The notes: a model not told the origin generated them from the sequence alone. Shown: positions 22,456 to 34,791, numbered from the stretch's first letter. The stretch: 64,000 nt of DNA from Trichoderma breve (GCF_028502605.1 NC_079234.1:5208001-5272000), one strand, 5' to 3'. Numbers and translations: made by a program.

Positions 22456-24368
22456 ATGCCGTCCTCCATCCAGCGCTTCTTGCCCTTTGCGGCCTCGACG
22501 ACTCCAACCCAGGCTGTGACATACCTGCTGGGCATCTCGCTCTTCTCCATCTCGTTCCTCGTCTTCCTCAACAGCTCCGTTTCCTTTGTCATAACCGACC
22601 TCATTGGGCAGAAGAACAGCGTGGGCGACGTCGTCGGCACGCTGGGCTTCGCAGACGAGATTGTCGCCCTCGTCGCCTGTCCTGCTTGGGGCCTCGTATC
22701 GGATCGCCTGGGCGTGCGATGGGTTGCCGTCATTGGATATACCATTGTAGGGCTGTCGCTGGTGGTGTTTGTGCAGGCCCGGAATGTCTATCCCCAGCTG
22801 CTGCTGGCGAGGATCCTCTTTGCGCTGGGAGCGTCGGCTACGTATGTGCTACTTCTTCCGATTTCACGGACTAGGTGGAGGAATATTGGTTGTGTCTCTC
22901 AGAGCTTGATAGCTAACGCGCAATGTTGAACCACAGAGCCACAATGGTAACTGCCATACTCCCTTCACTAACAGACGAAGACGAGGAGCTGCGCAACAAT
23001 GCCCTCGAGAGGGCCAAAGCTGCCGCGCGGCATCACCAGTCTGTGGCGCGCCTCAGCGCTGCGTTTTCCGTCGAATCTGAGGCTACCATCACGCCCGAGG
23101 TGTATTCGCGATCATTGTCTAGCGAGGGGAGACCCATTTCGGCCGGCGTAGATCCCCAGGGACGGTCGGGAAAGTCGTCTGTGCTGGCGGGCTATGTCGG
23201 CCTCTTCACTGGCTGCGGCGCGTTGCTGGCGCTGTCGTGCTTCTTGCCCTTGCCCGCCAAGTTCGGCGAGGTTGACGGCGTGACTCCCGGAGAGGCGGTG
23301 TCGTACAGCTTCTATGTTGTCGGCGCTGTTGCGCTGCTTGTTGCCGTCTTCGTTTTCTTTGGCCTCCGCAACATCCAAGGAGAACAAGGCAAAGGATGGA
23401 GGCTGCTTCTCGGTTTAAAGGGACGAGATAGCGATCCTATCGCATACGATTACCCAGGAAGGACACAAGATAAGGTACGAATCGCAAGAATTAAGCAGCT
23501 CTATATCCAATCGCACCCCCTCGCTAACACTGACTCCCAGGTTATTCCGTATCTTCACCTGATGAAAGACTCGGTGCTTCTTGGATTTACCGACTCACGG
23601 ATTGCACTGGGTTACCTTGGTGGTTTCGTTGCTCGGGCATCTACCGTCGCCATCTCACTCTTCGTCCCGCTGTACATCAACACCTTCTTCATCAGCAACG
23701 GATTCTGCCAGGGCTCACCAAACGACCCTTCACCAGAGCTGAAGAAGGAGTGTCGCCAAGCATACGTCCTATCCTCCATCCTGACTGGCGTCGCGCAGCT
23801 CATGGGCTTGATCTGCGCCCCTGTGTTCGGCTATCTATCTCGCCAACCTGGCAGGGTCAACTACCCTGTCGTCGTGGCCACCATCTTCGGCATCGTCGGC
23901 TACATCATCTTCCCTCGGCTCTCGAGTCCCGAAATCAGCGACGTCGACGGCAGGGGCGGCACCCCCTTCATCTTCCTCATCGTGACCCTCATCGGCATCA
24001 GCCAAATCGGCTCCATCGTGTGCAGCCTGGGCTCCCTCGGCAAGGGCATCCTCGCCGTCGAGATCCCGCGCAACGCCCGCCGCCAGCACTCCATCGCCCC
24101 CGACGAGGACGAGTCCACCGAGTCAGAGCCCCTGATCCGCATCGCTACCGAGGAGGAGTTTGTGTCGCGGCTGCGGCTCAAGGGATCCATTGCGGGCGTG
24201 TACTCGCTGTGCGGCGGCGCGGCGATTCTGATCCTTACGAAGCTGGGCGGCCTTTTGTTTGACAAGGTGTCAAATGGCACGCCGTTTTACATGATGGCGG
24301 GGTTTAATGCAGTGTTGCTTACCGCAACGCTACTGGTTGATGCGTCGCAGACGTTTTCGAGGCGATGA
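22456..24368 (+). CDS. Major facilitator superfamily transporter
   Basis: Predicted 583 aa from exons 22456-22841, 22937-23474 and 23541-24368 (1752 nt). The first six membrane segments are split by intron 1 in the middle of the ALGASATATMV helix. Motif A, GLVSDRLGVRWVAVIGY, lies between TM2 and TM3. A long hydrophilic linker (residues about 140-190) follows TM4, and a second charged loop (SIAPDEDESTESEPLIRIAT) precedes the last pair of helices; such loops are common in fungal MFS members. The substrate cannot be told from sequence. The second intron is 66 bp, has no stop and is a multiple of three, so an unspliced reading is also open; a clear GCTAAC branch site and CAG acceptor argue that it is removed. 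Confidence 0.88.
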
Positions 24369-24915
24369 TTGAATTGCGAATTGCTTTGATCGAGCAGTTG
24401 TGGAAAATATGGCATACAATCGGGGGTGTTGATTAAGTGGTGAATAGGGGATGTGAGGAGAGTGCAGGATATGGTGACAAATCGAAAGGAAGCGAGAGCT
24501 GCCATTTTAAACAAAAGAATGATGGAGCGTTTGATTCTTGATGGATACCATTTTGTCTTGGCGTGTTTGCGTGCCGTTTACACCAACATTTCCTTTGTCT
24601 TTGTTTGAGTCCGCTCTTGCATTGTGTATATACCAAGATTGATTTACAATTGACTCGTCTTGATGCAGGGAGGTCTTGTCCATTGTTTTAGTCAAAGATT
24701 CAGAGTATCAGTATGAAAAGGAGACACTATTATTTGCTACCAAAGGTACGGTTCCATTCTATAAAACACGCTTGTAATAACCATTAGTCTGGAATTTCCC
24801 AGAGTCGCTTCCCAAAACGCTTACACCCGTTAGAAAGAAACAGAATGGAACATATAAAAAAAAAAGCAAATAACCAGAAAAAGATCAAAAAGCCCAAAGG
24901 TTGCCCTTCAAGATT
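24369..24915. other. Convergent 3' region
   Basis: About 550 bp between the ends of the MFS gene and the Fungal_trans_2-like gene. It is AT-rich and fits two facing 3' UTRs. No gene seen. Confidence 0.5.
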
Positions 24916-25964
24916 TTAAACAGCAATGAAACGCTCTGGATTAGGTTCCACAATCTCCTCCACGCCCCCCTGGAAAGTTTGTCCTGGGAACCATCGAGGC
25001 GTATTCAACAAATGCCCGCCGTTCAAGTCGATCCAAATGAGCATTCGTCGCAAAAGTCCTCCCAGACCTAGGTTGTGCAAGCCGCCTCTCATGTTGACCA
25101 ACCTCTTGGTAGCATCCATGTGGAGTCTAAAATGCGACTCATTGCCGTGCATGGATTCGAAGCTCGCCATCTTGGCCACTGCGCCGATGATGGAGTCACT
25201 GCAAGCATGTGGCGAACCCATGGCAATGTTGATGGACTGGATAGCATCGATCCTAAGCTGCTCCATTTCAAATCCCGATTCAGAGGCTTTGCCGTCCTTG
25301 ACCGTGATAAAGTTACCCGCGGATAACAGCAAAACGACCTGGAAAGTGGATATTTCCGTTGTCGCGAGACGGAACCAGCGGGTACGAAGAAGACCCCTTT
25401 CACCAGGCTCATCAAGCTCAGGGATATCAACGGCCATGTGGACGATGTCTATGTCAATGTGTTAGCGTTGCCTTTCAATTTTATGCTTGATTCAAATGGG
25501 ATAAACTCACAGTGATCGACCAACTGGGGGATATACGGCTTCCATGGTGCAGGATACGTTCTGAAAGGATCAACCCGTCCGCCTCCAAGTTGGTACTCGA
25601 TTGTCAGCTGCGGAGCGGCTCTTGCGGCATTGGTCCGCATCAAGGATTGGGCCAGCGCATTGTTTGAGGCTTCGGCAGTCGGAAGGTTCCAAGTGACAGT
25701 GTGCAGTTGTCGCTTGCGCTTCTTTCGCTTAGCCCTGTCCTCGCGTTGCTGAGCTGCTTCATCAACTGGAGCGGAACCAGAGCCAGAGGATGAGGCTCCG
25801 TTGTTCTGCAGCAAGTAGACCTGCCAGCCCCGTTTGGATAGATGCGACCGTAGCCTTGGGTTGGACCCAGCTTTGAGTTGATCTGGTCTATCTCCAACAA
25901 TAAATTCAAACTGCGTTGGGGGAGCCGGGGCGATGGGAGCAACAGCTACTGCGTCTGCAGACAT
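24916..25964 (-). CDS. Fungal_trans_2-like protein without zinc cluster
   Basis: Predicted 328 aa from exons 25511-25964 and 24916-25448 (987 nt), intron GTGAGT...TAG. The N-terminus has the FEFIVGDRPDQLKAGSNPRLRSHLSKRGW signature (shown in parts: FEFIVGDRPDQLK, then RSHLSKRGW) found in a large Sordariomycete family whose body is annotated as a fungal transcription-factor middle domain (PF11951). A basic KRKKRKRQ stretch at about 82-89 could be a nuclear signal. No Zn2Cys6 cysteines are present, which is normal for this family. At 328 aa it is shorter than the usual 450-600 aa, with the C-terminal third apparently missing; the reading frame ends cleanly. Function is unknown. Confidence 0.78.
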
Positions 25965-28327
25965 GGAAACGGCTTATAGAGCTGTTAGCTGCGTGCTACT
26001 TAGCCCGTGTCAGTCCCAACGGTCGGAAATAAGGGGTTGTAGCGTGTACCTGGTAATGGGAGCAGTACGAGTAGTAGTTCGTATAATATCGCAATAAGCT
26101 GATCTCGGCCGATAGCTCACCCTCCACGGACATGCAAGTATACTTGGTGTTCGCGGAGTTATAGGCAGAATAGGCTGAAGATGGTGCCAGAGCGTGGTCA
26201 GGTGCAACGAGGAGGAGAAAGAGGAAGAAGTTTGGGCAGGCCAGGCTGGCAAAGGAAGGTCATGGCATGTCATAACCATGTCGACAAGCTCATTGCTTTT
26301 TTCCGAGACAGGTCATTAACGTGTACTACTCGTACGAAGTACCGTCCAGACCCCAGGCTCTGATGGTGGGTGGGTTACATGCATCTTTCAGCTCAGCTTC
26401 CACCTCATCTCCTTTCTCACACACGTTCTGCCCTTGACAGGAAAGGCCATTGGCTCAGTCTCTACGCCACTGATGCATCTTGATATTAAACCCGTCAGGC
26501 TAGCCATCTAAGTAAGAGTAAATGGCCCAGCGACGCGGTGTGCGCGGATCGTGCCTAGCAATCCCGGTGTGCATGCATTGGTCCCTGCTAGTTCGGCTCA
26601 TGCCTTTGGCGGTCGTTTTTGTTTTGTGACGGGACGTGATGGCCAACCATCCTGTCCATCTTGGATTAAAGTGTTGGTTCTGGACTTTGAGCCTCAAGTC
26701 CAGTGATGTGGCAGCTCTTTGGGCCACGAATGGCATACGAGTAATGGACTCGGCCGTATGGTAAAACAGCAGGCCTCCTATGAACCTTGCAGGGGGAGGA
26801 AGGATGAGCAAGGATCCCCAGATTCTAGAGTCTTTTTAGTGTCGTGGATTCGTGGATAAACGCCAGAAGTTGCGTATTGAGAAGGGTCATCCTAGACAGG
26901 CAGCTCTGCTCCTAGCTACTTTCAAATCACATGTCAGTCGAGCTGTTCTCCGACGCTGTTCTCCGTACAAAAACAGACGCCGCCTTCACTGAATGTCACT
27001 TTCATCACTGACAGGACCAGGAGTCGCAGAAGCCGGTTCCCCTGCGCTAATTTAGCACCGCGCTATAACTTAGACAAGGCACAGAGCCAAGCCACCGAGG
27101 TGGACGAGAGCCATGACAGCTTTATGGACGCCGAGTCTTGCGGGGGATACCTCGGATCAAAGGGAGCGTGTATGGGAAATTGAAGGCAATTTGGGACCAT
27201 TGGTGTTGTCATACCCATTACCAGGTAAATTCAAAAGAGTATCGGAGTACACCGAATTTCTGAGATTGAACATGTGTCCGGGGGTGTGCTGCTTGTGTAA
27301 CGTTTGACCAGCATGGGTGTTGTCTCATTCCCAGCCTCATATTCTGATGGATATTAATCCTGAGACACGGCATTATTGAGGCGTATTTGACGAGGGTCGG
27401 TTGATCATTGCCGCCTTTACTCATTCGAAGTGCGGGATGCCTGCCCGTAGCTCCTCGCTTGAGCAGCTGGCCATAGTTTTATTTGAGAAAGGCCCGATGG
27501 CTACTCCGTACATTTGCTGTCGTGCTGGTAGCCCATGGCTCAGGCGTGTGCAATCTCCTTTTGACATGGGTCATCTGGCTACCGAGAGAGATCTGCTAAT
27601 GTATCGTTAGTCTTGTTCTGGAGTATTCACACATACTTCTGGAGCCGCCTCACGGATGTTCAGAATATGGGGTTCCTTGCCAATGTTCAAAGGTATGGGA
27701 TATCAATGGATCACATAAAATGATTTTTTTTTTAAGCCAATGGGGTGCGAACTGCCCGGCTATCAAGGTAAATTGGGATTGGATAGACCAATATACTAAT
27801 GTCGTGGACCTCAAGTTCCACAGAATTGATGACCAAAAGATGCCCAAAAACGATGACGGAGTGAAGTCTCACATTTAGCAAGACACGTACGAGCAGTACC
27901 TACCTACATCAAGAGTCAGAGAAGAGTAGGCGGTGTAAGGAAATGGTGCTGCTCTTTCCTAACAAGGTAGATTATAACACGGGACAGAGCGCTTTTTGTC
28001 TTGCTTTCACGTGTTGCGTGACGACACTGATAGTATATAGGTAATTTGCATGGATAAAGTAAGGCGAGAAGAGGAAATAGAGCAATCATTGTAATTTATC
28101 AAATGAGATCTAATCCAATAACCAAAATCATCACTCTACTTGTTGTATAACATTGCATAGTAACGATGCACAGATGCTGCAGAGAAGCTCAATCCAACTG
28201 CATTGCCCCACCACTTTAAACTCCCACCTTAGTGCCGTCCGTAGTCTTCTCTACAGAGCATCAGCCTCTGAATTCCCAACTTCACACCAACAACCCGCAT
28301 CTCGCGCTTTCAGCTTTCCTCACAGCC
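25965..28327. other. Divergent interval before Med10
   Basis: About 2.4 kb with no supported gene. It has three TACGAGTA/TACTCGTA motifs (26066, 26327, 26736). Short frames at 27113-27610 have random composition. The last 250 bp before Med10 contain C-rich leader-like sequence. Confidence 0.5.
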
Positions 28328-28985
28328 ATGGCGCCCGTCGATAGGATAGACCACGATGCCATTGAGCGTACGATTCTCTACTACCACCACATCACAACGA
28401 CAGCAAAACCTCGGCTAACTCCCAAGCAGAACAGCTCAAGGACGTCATCCAAGACTTCTACCGCATCATGGTCCAAGTCTCAACATACGACTCCATGGGC
28501 CGCTCAAGCAAAGAAGTCCTCTCCAATGAAATGTAACTAAAGCTCACTCTCCAGCTGCCATGGGCCACCATCATAGCTAACCAACAGGCAGCAAAAACCT
28601 CTCCGACTCCCTCCAAAACGTCCACACCGCCGCCTCCCCTCCAAACCACCTCCCCTCCGTACCCCCCGAACTCCTCGAGTACGTCGAAAACGGCCGCAAC
28701 CCGGACATTTACACCCGCGAGTTCGTCGAGCTCGTCCGCCGCGGCAACCAGCTCATGCGCGGTAAAGTCAACGCCTTCGCCTCGTTCCGCGACGTCCTCG
28801 CTGAGCAGATGGCCTCGGCCATGCCCGAGCTGCGCGACGACGTGGCCCGCGTGCTCGAGGCCACGGGCGGGAACCCGGCCATTGCTGCAACCGGTGGCGC
28901 GGCGGCGGCTGGGCTGGGCGCGAATAATTCGAATAGTAGCCTTCCGGCGAGACCTGCGCCGACGGGGCAGACGGGTAGTCAGTAG
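28328..28985 (+). CDS. MED10: Mediator complex subunit 10
   Basis: Predicted 178 aa from exons 28328-28367, 28430-28532 and 28592-28985 (537 nt). The joined N-terminus is MAPVDRIDHDAIEQQLKDVI, followed by QDFYRIMVQVSTYDSMGRSS and LSNEIKNLSDSLQNVHTAAS. These and the later PELLEYVENGRNPDIYTREFV segment are diagnostic of Med10/Nut2 (PF09748). The acceptor of intron 1 was set at CAG|AA and of intron 2 at GGCAG|C because these restore the family sequence. Med10 is a middle-module Mediator subunit that links activators to RNA polymerase II. The Ala/Gly-rich tail (about 150-178) is a weakly conserved extension. Confidence 0.95.
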
Positions 28986-29749
28986 AGAAGAGGGGAGGGA
29001 TGAGATTCGGTAGAGAGCCAGGTTTATGGGAGTGGTTACGAGAGAAAGGAAGGGATTTCTAGATGCGGACGGGGGCTTTTGAAATTTGGCGTTGAGAGGG
29101 GCGTAACATGATACCCAAGATGTCAACTAAAGCAACCAGTAATTGTGCTATAGCCATCTACTAAGTATTCACTTGACACTTTATTGTTCAATCATTACTA
29201 CTTTTGCTTCTGCAGCACTGCCTCAGCCGCGGAGGCCATCAGTTCGTAAATCCATCACATGAAAGAGCAAGAAACAAAGAAGTTTGGCTGAGAATAAAAA
29301 AAGACACAAGGGTATCTGACAGTGGATTGTGGAAAAGACGGGTCACCCGCATTCATCTATATAAAGCCTTTGCAACTACGTTGATCCCACCCCCGACCCC
29401 ATCCGGCCTCTTTTTAAACAAGACACTCGTCATTTCCAACATCAAGCGTGCCGTCCATTCGGTCTTTAAAAAAGAAAAGACGAGTCGGCCATCCCTCCCC
29501 CTACTCTCTCCTCTTCTGTTCGACCCGGCTCCGACAAAAGAATATTTTCCCATTGCCCCCTCCTCCGTGAGACAGTACTTAGTTTCGTGCAAATGAATCA
29601 AAAGATCGACTGTTGTTGTCTTTCCCGGTTCTCTTTCTTTCTAAAATGTCCCAAAAACGCCATAGCAATGAGGATGCGCGTCTTTTTTCTGGTTTAGGGA
29701 AAAAACAAAAGACTTTCAAAGAAAAGATGATAAAAAAAAACCCAAATGT
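28986..29749. other. Convergent 3' region of Med10 and DNAJC7-type gene
   Basis: About 760 bp with no gene. It contains poly-A/T-rich stretches expected of facing 3' UTRs. The left boundary of the DNAJC7 extension frame is at 29750. Confidence 0.5.
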
Positions 29750-30085
29750 CTATCCTGCGGTGTTGCGTCTGCCGTGACGACGCTGCCGGCCGTCTCGTCT
29801 CATGCACAAGTATACAAATGCCGTCATGACCAAGCCCAATGCAACTAGTTGCGGAGGCAGCAAGACAATCGCCGCCAAAAGCCACATCCCATAACGTCGT
29901 AATGTTTCAACCAGCTCGTTGCGATTCTCCCGGCGACGTAGGAAGTCGTCCTGCAACTTGCTGCCTGACGCGCCGTCTGGCCAGCCGTCAACGAAGGAGA
30001 AGCGAGGTTCGGTATCGGCCTCGCCATCTTCCTCGCTGTCATCATCGTCGTCGTCCTCCGTTTCTGTTTCTTCCTCATCGGCTGG
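29750..30085 (-). CDS. In-frame C-terminal extension of the DNAJC7-type gene (candidate)
   Basis: Directly after the UGA stop of the co-chaperone, the same frame stays open for 111 sense codons and ends with TAG. Extension residues 3-26 are acidic (ADEEETETEDDDDDD...). Residues 28-66 form a mixed segment with FSFVDGWPDGASGSKLQDDF and a charged helix RRRENRNELVETLRRYG. Residues 67-95 are a hydrophobic segment (WLLAAIVLLPPQLVALGLV and onward). The last 16 residues are basic. There is no ATG before residue 67, so it is not a separate AUG-started gene of this content. It would be reached by readthrough (UGA-C context) or by splicing 30082-30174, which would drop the stop and keep frame. Codons look normal for the region, but other frames here are open too, so openness alone proves little. 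Confidence 0.5.
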   Translation of the reverse strand, partial: PADEEETETEDDDDDDSEEDGEADTEPRFSFVDGWPDGASGSKLQDDFLRRRENRNELVETLRRYGMWLLAAIVLLPPQLVALGLVMTAFVYLCMRRDGRQRRHGRRNTAG

Positions 30086-32420
30086 TCACGAAAAGGGGAA
30101 TCCAGCGCCAGCACCAGGGAAGCCGCCTCGCTGACGACCACCGGCGCCAGCACCGCCAAAGTTGAAGCTTGCACCTCCGGGAAAGCCTCCAGCACCGCCA
30201 GGGAAGCCGCCGGCACCACCAGGGAAGCCACCGGCGCGGAATCCGCCTCCTCCGAAGCCGCCCTGGTTGCCCATCATGCTGAAGAGAATCTCGGGATCGA
30301 TGCCACCCATGCCACCTCCCATGCCACCGGCACTGAACATATCAGCCGGGTCAACGAGGTCGTCGCCGTTGTCATAGCGAGCTCTCTTCCTACATCGTGT
30401 GTTAGCACACTCAGTCTCATAAAAGGAAATATTCTCAAATGTTTAATAAAGGGGGGGAACGTACTGAGGATCGCTCAGCGTCTCATAGGCTTCCTGCATG
30501 TCTTTAAACTTGGCTTCAGCTTCAGCATCACCAGGGTTCTTGTCAGGGTGCAGCTTGACAGCCATCTTGCGATACGCTCGCTTGATCTCATTGGCATCGG
30601 CATCCTTTTCAATGCCCATGATCTTGTAGTAATCTTTCCTCAGGGCCTTCTTCATCTCCAACTCCGCTTTGCGGATCTCGTGGCGGACTGAGTTGTCGGT
30701 TGGGTCAAGTTCTTGAATGGCCTTCCATTCGCGCACAGACTCTTCCCAATTGCCAGTCTTTCCAAGGGCATTGGCCTTTGTCTTACGTGCCTTGGTGTAG
30801 CTGGGGTCGAGGCTGACAGCCCGGTCTGAGTCGGCAATGGCGTCTTCGTATAGCTGCAGCTTAATCTTGCACTGGGCACGGTTCTGCAGAAGCTTGGCAT
30901 TCATGCTCTTGTTTGAAGGGTCAATGTCCAAGGCGTCGCTGTATTTCTGGATGGCTGCCTGCCATCGGCCGGCCTTGAATTCGGCGTTGCCCTCCTCCTT
31001 CATGCGGTCAAGCTTCTGAACAATCCTAAGCCACTTGACAGCGTCCCGGAAGTCGGGGTCGCAGTTGCAAGCCATTCGGAAGTACTGAATGGCCTTTTCA
31101 TTCTCGCCCTGACCGTAGAGAACACGGCCACGGAGAACCAGAGCCTCAGGGTCCTGGTTGTTGTTGCGCAGCAGCGACATGGCAACGCCTTGAGCCTCGC
31201 CCAGGGAGTTCTCGCGGCCCATCTTCAAGTAGGCCTCGCCTCGCATCAGCTGCCACTTACGCGGCTTGCTGACGCCGTGGCCAAGACCGCGCTCGGCCTG
31301 GTCCAGGGCGTGTAGCACCATGGACATGGCCGAGCCACGCTGGAGAGTGTCCTTGGCCGACTTGATGTGGTGCAGCATCTCCCGAGCGGGAGCCATGTCC
31401 TTAGCAGATGGCTGTGGGATGATGCGGGAGAAAGTGGCCAGGGCCTCCTCTGGCCTACCCAGACCGGTGTAGATCCTTGCTAGGCGCAACAGGACCTTTG
31501 CATTGTTGGGGTCGAGGTCTGTGGCACGGCTGCAATCATCCAAGGCAGCCTCATACTGGCCATTTGACATGTAGGCAGCCGCTCGGTTGCCCAGATAAGT
31601 TGCCGAGTTGGGGAACAGATCCACAGCTGCACGACAGAGAAGAAAAAGAGAAACAGTTAGCCCAGTAATTTTTTTTTGGCGATAGTTAAAAAAAAAAAAA
31701 AAAGAAAAAAAAAAGAAAAAAGACAAAATGAAGAAAGAAAATAATGACAAAATCAAATCATAAAAATAGCATGATCCATGCCCATTGGAATTTTTGCATA
31801 CCTTTGCTATACTGCTCGATGGCCTTGGGGTAGTTCTTCTCCTTGAAGAAGCGGTTTCCGTTGGTCTTGTACGTCTCTGCATCCTCGAGAGGCGTGGGGA
31901 CGGGGCTGGACGGGTTGGACTTGTGCGGCGGCGGCGCTGGAGCCTCATCGTTGCTCATGTTGCCGTTGGGAATGGGCACTGCAAAGTTCTTTTGGGCAGA
32001 AGGGTTCGAAGAGGGCTTGGGAGGCTGCGGTGATGCCGCGCCGTTGACGGGCTGCGGATCGACGTCCATCTTGGCTGACATGGCGGACAGGCGCTTCCGC
32101 TCTCGCTCCTCAGGGGGCAAGTTCAATGGATGGGTGTCCGGGTCGTATTTGCTGCTGCGGCGCGACGAGTAGCCTGCGTCGGTCGAGTGTCGCGACAGGC
32201 GAGAAGACCTCGAGGACGGCGGCTTTGCGTCCTTGTGGTGGGAGACGGGCCGTGAGGACCGCTTTGTTGGCGATGGCGACGAGTTGGTGGAGGAATAAGC
32301 CGGCGGGGGGTCGGCGTGGACGCTGGGGCTCTGACTCTGCGGAACGTCGTCCTCGACACTGGCACTGGAAGCAGAAGCGTTCTTCTTCGAGGCCGGTTTC
32401 TTATTGCCGAAAAACTTCAT
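30086..32420 (-). CDS. DNAJC7-type TPR and J-domain co-chaperone
   Basis: Predicted 694 aa from exons 31802-32420, 30465-31626 and 30086-30389 (2085 nt). Residues 1-180 are disordered and Ser/Pro-rich. From about 185 onward come tetratricopeptide repeats (for example [20 protein letters not shown] and [20 protein letters not shown]), continuing to about 520. A J domain follows (about 532-600) with the HPD motif at 566-568 that stimulates Hsp70 ATPase. The C-terminus is a Gly/Phe-rich run of FPGGAGG repeats ending in GFPFS. This order is that of metazoan DNAJC7 (TPR2), a cytosolic partner of Hsp70 and Hsp90 that moves clients between them. Intron 1 (31627-31801) is very T-rich on the sense strand. 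The frame does not end at the stop in evolutionary terms: see the candidate extension downstream. Confidence 0.93.
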
Positions 32421-34791
32421 TGGGGAAGGCTGTCGAATCTTGGGCGAGCAAAAAAATGTCCCGACACAAGGTTATGCCGGATATTTGGGACTTGCAGAGA
32501 AGTGGTAGAGGCCTAGGCAATAAAAAGAAAGTACTGGACAGTGCCGGCCGGTCCACGGAGTAGGGGCGTAGGGGCGCGGGAGGTACTAAGGCGCCACAGG
32601 CTGGGCGGCTTCAGTGCACTGTGGCCTGGGAGTTTGATGGCTGAGCTGAGGGAGAGAGAGTGAAAGGATGTTCGATGCGATGCGACACGACGAAGTCGGA
32701 TCAGGAGAAGCCCAAAAAAAGGCCAGCCCTCAGATTTATCAGCGGCACTGTGAAGGCTAGTTTGAATCCAGACTTGCCAGGCTCATGAAGCGGTTTGAGC
32801 TGGGGGGCACGTCAGAAATTTCAAGTGGAAGAGACAAAAGAGACCGGCGGCGCTATACAGCCCAGTTGACAGGCACACTCCGGGCGGCCAGCTGTACAGT
32901 ACAGTACAGTATCGACAGTGGAGGACAGGCACACGCTCGCAGCCTGCCAATTCAATTTGTAGGTAGCTGCGGGTAACTACCTCACGGGCCGCAGCTCCAA
33001 TCCCCACAACAAGGCACTTTGTTCCAGCCACGCAGCAGAAGCCGTTTGGTACCAGACAGTTAGTCGGTACTGTACAGTACAGTCCAGGGCGCGTAAAGGA
33101 GACGCCAATGGGCATTGCCGTGGGCTGGCAGAGACCACAACCATTGGCTGCGCAAGTGCGTGTTGCAGGCATCATCATCCGTCACTCATCTTTGAATGGT
33201 GAATGTCCATGTCGTGTTTATTTACATGTGCCCGCGGAACCCAGCGCTGCAACCCCCGGTTTCCAGCCTGGCAATTCAGCCTTTGAAGCACCTTCGGGCA
33301 ACGCGGCTATACAGTGCCCAATCGCTCGAAAACACGGAGTCCAGGTATCCGTACTTTGTACGGAGTACACGAACAGCTCACACTCCCATAACTGCATATC
33401 GTAGTAGGCGGGATCCTGCCCCACCTCTGGGAAGGCTGGAAGGTTCCAGAAGAGAATTGACAACAAGACGGGCTGGAGTCAATTGAAAGCCGGATGGATC
33501 AAAATGACTGCTCCAGACATTCATGTATCAGTGACAGTGACTGACACTTGCGCCACCTTGCGTCCAGCCCGGCTGAACTTACGCACGCAGTCAGCTCCTG
33601 CCAGAATGCAGAATGCAGCCGGGGTCAAGTCATTAGTAATTGGATAGGTTGATTGATTCACTTGAGTGCTCAGCTGCCATGGGCCGTTGGAAGCGAAGCA
33701 TTTGGAAGCGAATTGACCCATGGATGGGATCAAATGTCTGCATGTGCGAGTACATGCGGTACAGCACGAGGTTAAGTTGAGTACAGGTAACATATCGTAC
33801 AGTGGACAGTTACATTTGGCACCCGACTGCAACCACTAGCACCAGGTACCGAGCCGGCTGCGATATCCGGTACCGTCTGGTGATTTTGCTGTGCGTGCTA
33901 AAATTACTTACCCGCAATAGTTTATATTTGAACTGGCGGCACATGTAACATATTTTGTGCGGCACACGTCGCGTACGAGTAAGGATTCAAGTCATGTCTG
34001 GCTGGTCTCATATCACAATCAGTCACATCCCGTCTGCCGCCAGACCAGTCTCACCTTTTTCTGCTTCCTTCTCCGCACCTCCTAGCCGCTGCAACCCAGG
34101 ATCCTGGTGGCTTCACATGCGCCATTGGCCCGCCATGCCATCCTGGAACTTGCAATCAGCCGCTGGTCCATTCATTTCGTCACTCCTCTGCCCTCCTCCC
34201 AGCGAATATCAACAACCGGCTTATCTTGCAGCGCTTTCATGGCAAATACGAGTACATATATGTATGTATTGAAAAGTACTGTACGCCAACTCCGTAGCAT
34301 TGATATGGAGAAGTTTGCCTTTGGAAAAACGAATCAAAATAAAGACTGAGTACGGTATGGAGCGATTTGCAGATCGTTTCCCACGTCTGCGCTCCTGGCG
34401 CGGAGCATAATCTCCTCCCAATGCCTATTTGTGCCATGGTATGTATGTATGTATTAATTATGCAGCCATTAATCGTACCTTATCCCATATATTTCGTACA
34501 GTACACATGTGCAAGATACCCAAAGGAAAGAAACCAAAAACCAAAAACCAAAAACCAAACAGAAAATTAGAATACGCAGCAGGATTCAAACAGCTCATTC
34601 GTCCTCCTGAACAGGCCCATACATATCACACGGAGCCAGGCCCGGCCCGGCCCTGGTACATGTACCCGTGCCTGTCCAGTAACACTCCTGGTAACTGCAT
34701 CGTGTCACTCGTGTCAACTGGAAACGAAAAACCCCGGGAAAGCCACCAGTGAGCGGAATGCGGAATGACAGCCAAGCCAATCACCTCGTCA
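32421..34791. other. Interval upstream of the co-chaperone gene
   Basis: About 2.4 kb without a supported gene. It has GTACAGTA-type microsatellites (32894-32911, 33067-33083), two TACGAGTA motifs (33974, 34247), a TACGGAGTAC palindrome-like motif (33359) and a GTAT repeat near 34440. The co-chaperone promoter should lie in the right-hand direction of 32421 onward. Confidence 0.5.
32894..32911. repeat. GTACA microsatellite
   Basis: Four overlapping GTACA units in an 18-bp tract. A related tract lies at 33067-33083 and another at 35889-35915, on both sides of the myosin light chain gene. Confidence 0.7.

Noticed and set aside
28232..28540. 102-codon plus frame overlapping Med10 exons
   Set aside because: Wrong frame; splicing from the ATG at 28328 restores the Med10 sequence exactly.
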